A program made the position numbers and the translations under genes. Shown here one piece after another: positions 5,248 through 8,818 of a DNA stretch of 8,818 bases. The stretch's first letter is position 1. Every line of letters begins with the position of its first letter. Source of the stretch: an uncultured Lachnospiraceae bacterium (lineage in GTDB: Bacteria > Bacillota > Clostridia > Lachnospirales > Lachnospiraceae); NCBI GenBank assembly GCA_934359535.1, contig CAKRLN010000089.1, forward strand, positions 1 through 8,818. The letters are read 5' to 3'. The notes under the pieces are model-generated. The model was not told the DNA's origin. It saw only the letters and a list, made by a program, of their open reading frames with translations, and made no database searches.

Positions 5248-7392
5248 TTACCCGTTTACTTTCATCGTCAGTTGGATTCTCTGCTTTTTGACATCCACGC
5301 TTAATACCTTGACCTCCACAATGTCACCAACGCTTACAACCTCAAGCGGATGCTTGATAAACCGGTCACACATCTGTGATATATGAACAAGTCCGTCCTG
5401 ATGCACCCCGATATCCACAAATGCACCAAAATCAATCACATTTCTTACGGTTCCTTTTAAGATCATACCCGGTGTCAGATCCTTCATTTCAAGCACATCA
5501 CTACGCAGGATCGGCTTTGGCATGTCCTCACGTGGATCGCGGGCTGGTTTTTCAAGCTCCTTTATAATATCAAGAAGCGTAAGCTCCCCGATCCCAAGCT
5601 CCCCTGCCAGTGCTTTTGTATTTTTGATTTTCTTCGAAAGACCTGCTGCGTTCCGCTTCTTTACATCCTCCAGGGTATAGCCAAGCTTTGTAAGAAGCGC
5701 CTTTGCTGCCGCATAGGATTCCGGGTGTACTCCGGTTGCATCAAGCGGATTCTTTCCATCTGTAATGCGCATAAAGCCCGCACACTGCTCATAAGCCTTC
5801 GGTCCAAGCTTTGCGACCTTTAAAAGCTCATTTCTGGCTGCAAACCTTCCGTGCTCCTCACGGTATGCAACAATGTTTTTGGCAATTGTCTTGCTAACTC
5901 CGGAAATGTATTCTAAAAGAGATGCCGATGCAGTGTTTAAATCCACGCCTACCTTATTTACGCAGTCCTCAACTACGCCGCCAAGTGCTTCCGAGAGCTT
6001 CTTCTGGTTCATATCATGCTGGTACTGTCCAACTCCGATCGACTTCGGATCAATCTTAACAAGCTCTGCAAGTGGATCCTGAAGACGTCTTGCCATCGAT
6101 GCTGCGCTTCTCTGTCCCACATCAAAGTTCGGAAATTCTTCGGTTGCAAGCTTGCTTGCAGAATACACCGAAGCTCCCGCTTCATTGACGATAATATACT
6201 GTACCGGCTGATTGATCTCCTTTAAAAGCTCCACGATTACCTGCTCGGATTCCCTGGACGCAGTTCCGTTTCCAAGGGAAATCAGTGTAATATGGTATTT
6301 TTCAATGAATTTTTTTACAACTGCCTTGGCTTCCTTCACCTTATTCTGTGGTGCTGTTGGAAAAATAACGGTTGTATCGAGAACTTTTCCGGTCGGATCA
6401 ACCACTGCAAGCTTACAGCCGGTACGGAATGCCGGATCCCATCCAAGCACAACCTGTCCAGCAATTGGTGGCTGCATCAAAAGCTGCTCTAAGTTCTTTC
6501 CAAATACTTTTATCGCGCCATCCTCTGCGCGTTCTGTCATATCACTGCGGATCTCACGCTCGATCGCAGGTGCAATCAGTCTGTCGTAGGCATCCTCTGC
6601 CACTTCCCTTAAAAGATCTGCTGCCGGACTTTCTTTGCGGATCAGTTTTTTCTCCAGATAACAAAGGATCTCCTCTTTCGGTGCCTCAAGCTTAACAGTC
6701 AGCACCTTTTCCTTCTCCCCTCGGTTTAATGCAAGAATACGGTGTCCCGCAAGCTTGCTCAATGCCTCATCAAATTCATAATACATCTCATAAACCGACT
6801 CTGCTTCCGGATCCTTTGCCGTAGATGTCATACGTCCCTTCTTCATGGTAAGCTCCCGGATTCTTGTACGGTATGTGGCATCATCGGAAACAGCTTCCGC
6901 GAGAATATCCTTTGCCCCGGCAATCGCCTCCTCTGCGGTAAGCACCTCTTTTTCCTCATTGATATACTTCCTGGCCTCTTTCTCATAATCCGTTCCCGGC
7001 TTCTGTAACGTAATCAGGTTTGCAAGCGGCTCTAACCCTTTTTCCTTTGCAATCGTTGCCCTCGTGCGGCGCTTTGGACGATACGGACGGTACAGATCAT
7101 CTACCGCAACCTGTGTCTCTGCTGCGATAATCTGCGCTTTAAGCTCTTTGGTCAGCTTTCCCTGCTCTTCAATGCTGGAAAGCACCGTCTGCTTCTTTTC
7201 TTCCAGATTACGGAGATAATTCAGACGGTCATACAGATTACGAAGCACCTCATCATTCAATGCACCTGTTACCTCCTTGCGGTAACGGGCAATAAACGGA
7301 ATGGTATTTCCTTCATCGATCAGCTTTACGGCAGCCTCCGCCTGATCTTTTCGTATATTCAGTTCCTCTGCAATTTTTGCAATAATATCCAT
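5248..7392 (-). CDS. tex: Tex, S1-domain nucleic-acid-binding protein (RNase H-like/HhH/S1)
   Basis: Tex is a conserved cytoplasmic RNA-binding protein, related to eukaryotic Spt6 and linked to transcription and RNA metabolism. Its precise role in this organism is unknown. The 714-residue product is full length (family about 710-780). In order it has an N-terminal helical Tex domain with GNTIPFIARYRKE (28-40) and DDLYRPYRPKRRTRA (about 98-112), a YqgF/RNase H-like domain from about 320 starting LGWDPAFRTGCKLAVVD, GVGQYQHDM near 453, tandem helix-hairpin-helix regions at about 485-625, and a C-terminal S1 domain at about 640-712 with GTVRNVIDFGAFVDIG. AAAGGA lies 7-8 nt before the ATG. No terminator is visible before the ribU promoter, so some tex transcripts may continue into the riboswitch leader. 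Confidence 0.97.
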   Translation of the reverse strand: MDIIAKIAEELNIRKDQAEAAVKLIDEGNTIPFIARYRKEVTGALNDEVLRNLYDRLNYLRNLEEKKQTVLSSIEEQGKLTKELKAQIIAAETQVAVDDLYRPYRPKRRTRATIAKEKGLEPLANLITLQKPGTDYEKEARKYINEEKEVLTAEEAIAGAKDILAEAVSDDATYRTRIRELTMKKGRMTSTAKDPEAESVYEMYYEFDEALSKLAGHRILALNRGEKEKVLTVKLEAPKEEILCYLEKKLIRKESPAADLLREVAEDAYDRLIAPAIEREIRSDMTERAEDGAIKVFGKNLEQLLMQPPIAGQVVLGWDPAFRTGCKLAVVDPTGKVLDTTVIFPTAPQNKVKEAKAVVKKFIEKYHITLISLGNGTASRESEQVIVELLKEINQPVQYIIVNEAGASVYSASKLATEEFPNFDVGQRSAASMARRLQDPLAELVKIDPKSIGVGQYQHDMNQKKLSEALGGVVEDCVNKVGVDLNTASASLLEYISGVSKTIAKNIVAYREEHGRFAARNELLKVAKLGPKAYEQCAGFMRITDGKNPLDATGVHPESYAAAKALLTKLGYTLEDVKKRNAAGLSKKIKNTKALAGELGIGELTLLDIIKELEKPARDPREDMPKPILRSDVLEMKDLTPGMILKGTVRNVIDFGAFVDIGVHQDGLVHISQMCDRFIKHPLEVVSVGDIVEVKVLSVDVKKQRIQLTMKVNG

Positions 7393-7444
7393 ATCATTGT
7401 CCTTTCGATTCCACTGTTATTTTTTGCTGGAATACAAATTTTTC

Positions 7445-7473
7445 TTTTCCTATTATATATGATGTGGTAAAAT
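7445..7473 (+). promoter_or_regulatory. Predicted extended -10 promoter for the DUF4190-like gene
   Basis: TGG followed by TAAAAT (7468-7473) resembles an extended -10 element. The -35 position (7445-7450, TTTTCC) is poor. Start would be near 7480. An alternative TATTAT at 7451-7456 cannot be excluded. Confidence 0.4.
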
Positions 7474-7481
7474 CTTTGCAA
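7452..7481 (-). promoter_or_regulatory. Predicted promoter for tex
   Basis: On the minus strand, TTGCAA (7481-7476) and a consensus TATAAT (7457-7452) are 18 bp apart. This gives a leader of about 50 nt before tex. It overlaps the predicted plus-strand promoter of the divergent gene. Confidence 0.55.
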
Positions 7482-7487
7482 GAGTGC

Positions 7488-7503
7488 CCTGACAAAAGTC
7501 AGG
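7488..7503 (+). other. Leader hairpin next to the DUF4190-like ribosome binding site
   Basis: CCTGAC (7488-7493) pairs perfectly with GTCAGG (7498-7503) around AAAA and ends 5 nt before the GGAGG site at 7509-7513. The following CTTTT tract is short, so a leader structure affecting translation or stability is as likely as an attenuator. Confidence 0.5.
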
Positions 7504-7521
7504 CTTTTGGAGGTTCTTTTT

Positions 7522-7878
7522 ATGCAATATTCAAACTACGTACCAAACAAGCGGTCGGCAGGAATGGAGACTGCCGCGTTTGTTCTTGGCATTATCTCCA
7601 TCGTGACCTGCACCTGTATCTATGCGTCGGTTGTCTGTGGTGCGCTGGCTGTTATGTTTGCCCTTCTTTCAAAGGGTGGTGCCACATCCATGAGCAGCCG
7701 TGCACGTTATGCAATGATCCTTGGCATTGCCGGTATTGCTGTCACGATCCTTTTATATGCCTATGCATTCGTCTATGCGATCCACACTTATGGAAGCATT
7801 GAGAATCTGTTAAAGGCATACTGCGATATGACAGGTCTTGATTTCAACGAGTTGTACGGAAGCTTTTTCTCAAATTAA
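7522..7878 (+). CDS. Small DUF4190-like membrane protein
   Basis: The 118-residue product has a short polar N terminus (MQYSNYVPNKRSAG) and two hydrophobic helices at about residues 17-49 (a long segment with AFVLGIISIVTC and GALAVMFALL) and 64-88 (MILGIAGIAVTILLYAYAF). A polar tail follows: LLKAYCDMTGLDFNELYG. The A-x-x-LGIISI...G-A-L-A-V-x-F-A-L-L pattern resembles DUF4190 small membrane proteins, whose function is unknown. I start at the ATG at 7522 because GGAGG at 7509-7513 lies 8 nt upstream; a longer TTG start at 7507 would put that site inside the gene. It is divergent from tex and overlaps the next gene tail-to-tail by 9 bp. Confidence 0.85.
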   Translation: MQYSNYVPNKRSAGMETAAFVLGIISIVTCTCIYASVVCGALAVMFALLSKGGATSMSSRARYAMILGIAGIAVTILLYAYAFVYAIHTYGSIENLLKAYCDMTGLDFNELYGSFFSN

Positions 7879-8277
7879 AAGAAGCACATTCTGCACAATC
7901 CAGTTAATCAGAATAATCGCAAGTGCGATCCACAAATAGACCATGCGAAAATGCATGCCGATCTTTACTCTTCCGCGGCTGATCCGTTCGATTGTCTGGC
8001 TTATCATAAACCAGCTTCCGAGCAATGCGGTATATGGAACAAACGGATGAAGCCTTATGGAAGCCCAAAATTTCCCTGCAAGCAGTGCCTTCACTGCTCT
8101 TGTGCCACCGCATCCGGGACAGTAAAAGCCTGTGATCACACGAAAGGCACATGGAGGGTAATACGACAAAAAATGAATTCCAGTCAGTTTTGTAATTCCC
8201 GCATAGGCAAATGCGGCAGCGAGCAAAAGCCAGCCTGCAAGATAAAAGCCACGGTCCATATTACGGTCTGTCTTCAT
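7870..8277 (-). CDS. DUF2752 family membrane protein
   Basis: The 135-residue product has about three hydrophobic helices (about 12-30, 80-95 and 113-134) and the family signature CPGCGGTRAVKALLAGKFWAS at about residues 53-73, preceded by YYPPCAFRVITGFY. That motif, CPxCGxTRA followed by a Leu-rich stretch and a HPF segment, defines DUF2752, whose function is unknown; the paired cysteines suggest metal binding or redox, but this is speculative. GGAGAA lies 7 nt before the ATG at 8277-8275, favouring it over the in-frame ATG at 8259. Its stop (TGA at 7872-7870) lies inside the end of the convergent DUF4190-like gene. A near-consensus promoter lies upstream. Confidence 0.92.
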   Translation of the reverse strand: MKTDRNMDRGFYLAGWLLLAAAFAYAGITKLTGIHFLSYYPPCAFRVITGFYCPGCGGTRAVKALLAGKFWASIRLHPFVPYTALLGSWFMISQTIERISRGRVKIGMHFRMVYLWIALAIILINWIVQNVLLLI

Positions 8278-8309
8278 GTATATTCTCCAATCTGCATCAT
8301 ATGCTAGTC

Positions 8310-8337
8310 AGTATACACACTTTTCCTTTTTTGTCAA
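8310..8337 (-). promoter_or_regulatory. Predicted sigma-A promoter for the DUF2752 gene
   Basis: On the minus strand, TTGACA (8337-8332) and TATACT (8315-8310) are 16 bp apart, with a predicted start near 8303 and a leader of about 26 nt containing the GGAGAA site. Confidence 0.7.
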
Positions 8338-8361
8338 AATACAATACAAAGGAGCAATTCT

Positions 8362-8818
8362 ATGAACAGAAACTCAAGGGAGTTAAAACGCCTCGCCCGT
8401 GAAAATTTAACCGGACATTATCAGACACCTATGGCAGCCTTCGTCTGCGCAAGTGCTATTACAATGGCACTTGAATTTGCATTTTCCATGATCCAGAATA
8501 ATCATCCATCTGTGATACAGCTTGCCACCCTTGCTATTGCAGAATTTCTGATCGGACTGATTTCTGCCATCTTAAATGTTGGAATCCTTGGCATTCATCT
8601 TTCGATGGCACGCCATAAAACCTATGACTTAAGGCAGCTGTTTTCCGGCTTTCAGAATCATCCAGACCGCATTATCATATGTGCATTTCTTGTAACTGCA
8701 GCAACGCTTGTATCCGCTGTTCCAATGTTCATCGGTGTGGTATTATTTGTATTAAAGCAGACTGCCTTACGTGCCATCCTGCTTGCGGCCACAGCTCTTC
8801 TCAGTGCAGTGCTTGGTC
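8362..8818 (+). CDS. DUF975 family integral membrane protein (N-terminal part, cut by window edge)
   Basis: The reading frame stays open from the ATG at 8362 to the window end (152 codons, no stop). AAAGGAG at 8348-8354 lies 7 nt upstream. The product begins MNRNSRELKRLARENLTGHY, a pattern typical of DUF975 proteins (short basic helix with LK..A...L.G.Y, then membrane segments). Hydrophobic stretches follow at about residues 24-42, 53-80 and 105-130, with the family-like LFSGFQNHPDR at about 94-104 between them. Function of the family is unknown. It is divergent from the DUF2752 gene, 84 bp apart. No convincing plus-strand promoter is visible in the gap, although TATACA at 8312-8317 could serve as a -10. 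Confidence 0.85.
   Translation, partial: MNRNSRELKRLARENLTGHYQTPMAAFVCASAITMALEFAFSMIQNNHPSVIQLATLAIAEFLIGLISAILNVGILGIHLSMARHKTYDLRQLFSGFQNHPDRIIICAFLVTAATLVSAVPMFIGVVLFVLKQTALRAILLAATALLSAVLG

Noticed and set aside
5014..5304. Plus-strand open frames over the FMN riboswitch
   Set aside because: They are antisense to the conserved RFN aptamer and the end of tex, and lack ribosome binding sites.
6212..6589. 125-codon plus-strand open frame inside tex
   Set aside because: Antisense to conserved tex domains; no start signal or recognisable motif.
7507..7521. TTG start five codons upstream for the DUF4190-like protein
   Set aside because: The GGAGG site at 7509-7513 would lie inside the gene; spacing fits the ATG at 7522.
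8331..8345. TTGTCA and TACAAT as a plus-strand promoter for the DUF975-like gene
   Set aside because: The two are almost adjacent rather than about 17 bp apart, and a start from that TACAAT would fall in the ribosome binding site.
1..8818. CRISPR arrays, tRNA or rRNA genes, transposases, phage genes
   Set aside because: No regularly spaced repeats, cloverleaf sequences or mobile-element proteins were seen on either strand.

Overview
The window looks like a chromosomal segment of a gut-type Clostridia bacterium, most likely a Lachnospiraceae member. The basis is moderate GC, strong AGGAGG-type ribosome binding sites, the Firmicutes-type tsaE-tsaB-rimI-tsaD cluster, a RibU gene under an FMN riboswitch, and several short membrane protein families (DUF4190-, DUF2752- and DUF975-like) common in that group. 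Genus is not resolvable by eye. I see no phage, IS transposase, CRISPR array, tRNA or rRNA.

Minus-strand block 1 (about 4181 down to 1) is one tightly packed operon. Transcription order is: a YcxB-like membrane protein, tsaE, tsaB, rimI, rnz (RNase Z), an unrecognised membrane-anchored protein, and tsaD, which runs off the left edge. From tsaE onward, neighbouring genes overlap by 4 to 8 bp or are 2 bp apart, so translation is probably coupled. TsaB, TsaD and TsaE make the t6A tRNA modification, RimI is the linked N-acetyltransferase, and RNase Z matures tRNA 3' ends. The cluster is therefore tRNA maturation with one membrane protein of unknown role inside it. Its leader holds a 35-bp near-palindrome bounded by perfect 8-bp direct repeats, which looks like a tiny insertion.

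Minus-strand block 2 (5231 to 4192) is a self-contained riboflavin-uptake unit: consensus promoter, FMN riboswitch aptamer, strong intrinsic terminator as expression platform, ribU, and a terminator whose T-tract runs into the next promoter. Upstream, tex (7392 to 5248) encodes the complete nucleic-acid-binding protein Tex.

The right end (7393 to 8818) carries three small membrane-protein genes: a DUF4190-like gene on plus, divergent from tex with overlapping promoters; a DUF2752-like gene on minus that overlaps it tail-to-tail by 9 bp; and a DUF975-like gene on plus, divergent from the DUF2752 gene and cut by the window edge.

Most of the window is well-understood housekeeping sequence. I did not find a convincing new multi-gene system. 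The items most worth following up are the repeat-flanked palindrome at 4123-4173 and the uncharacterised protein at 460-1044.
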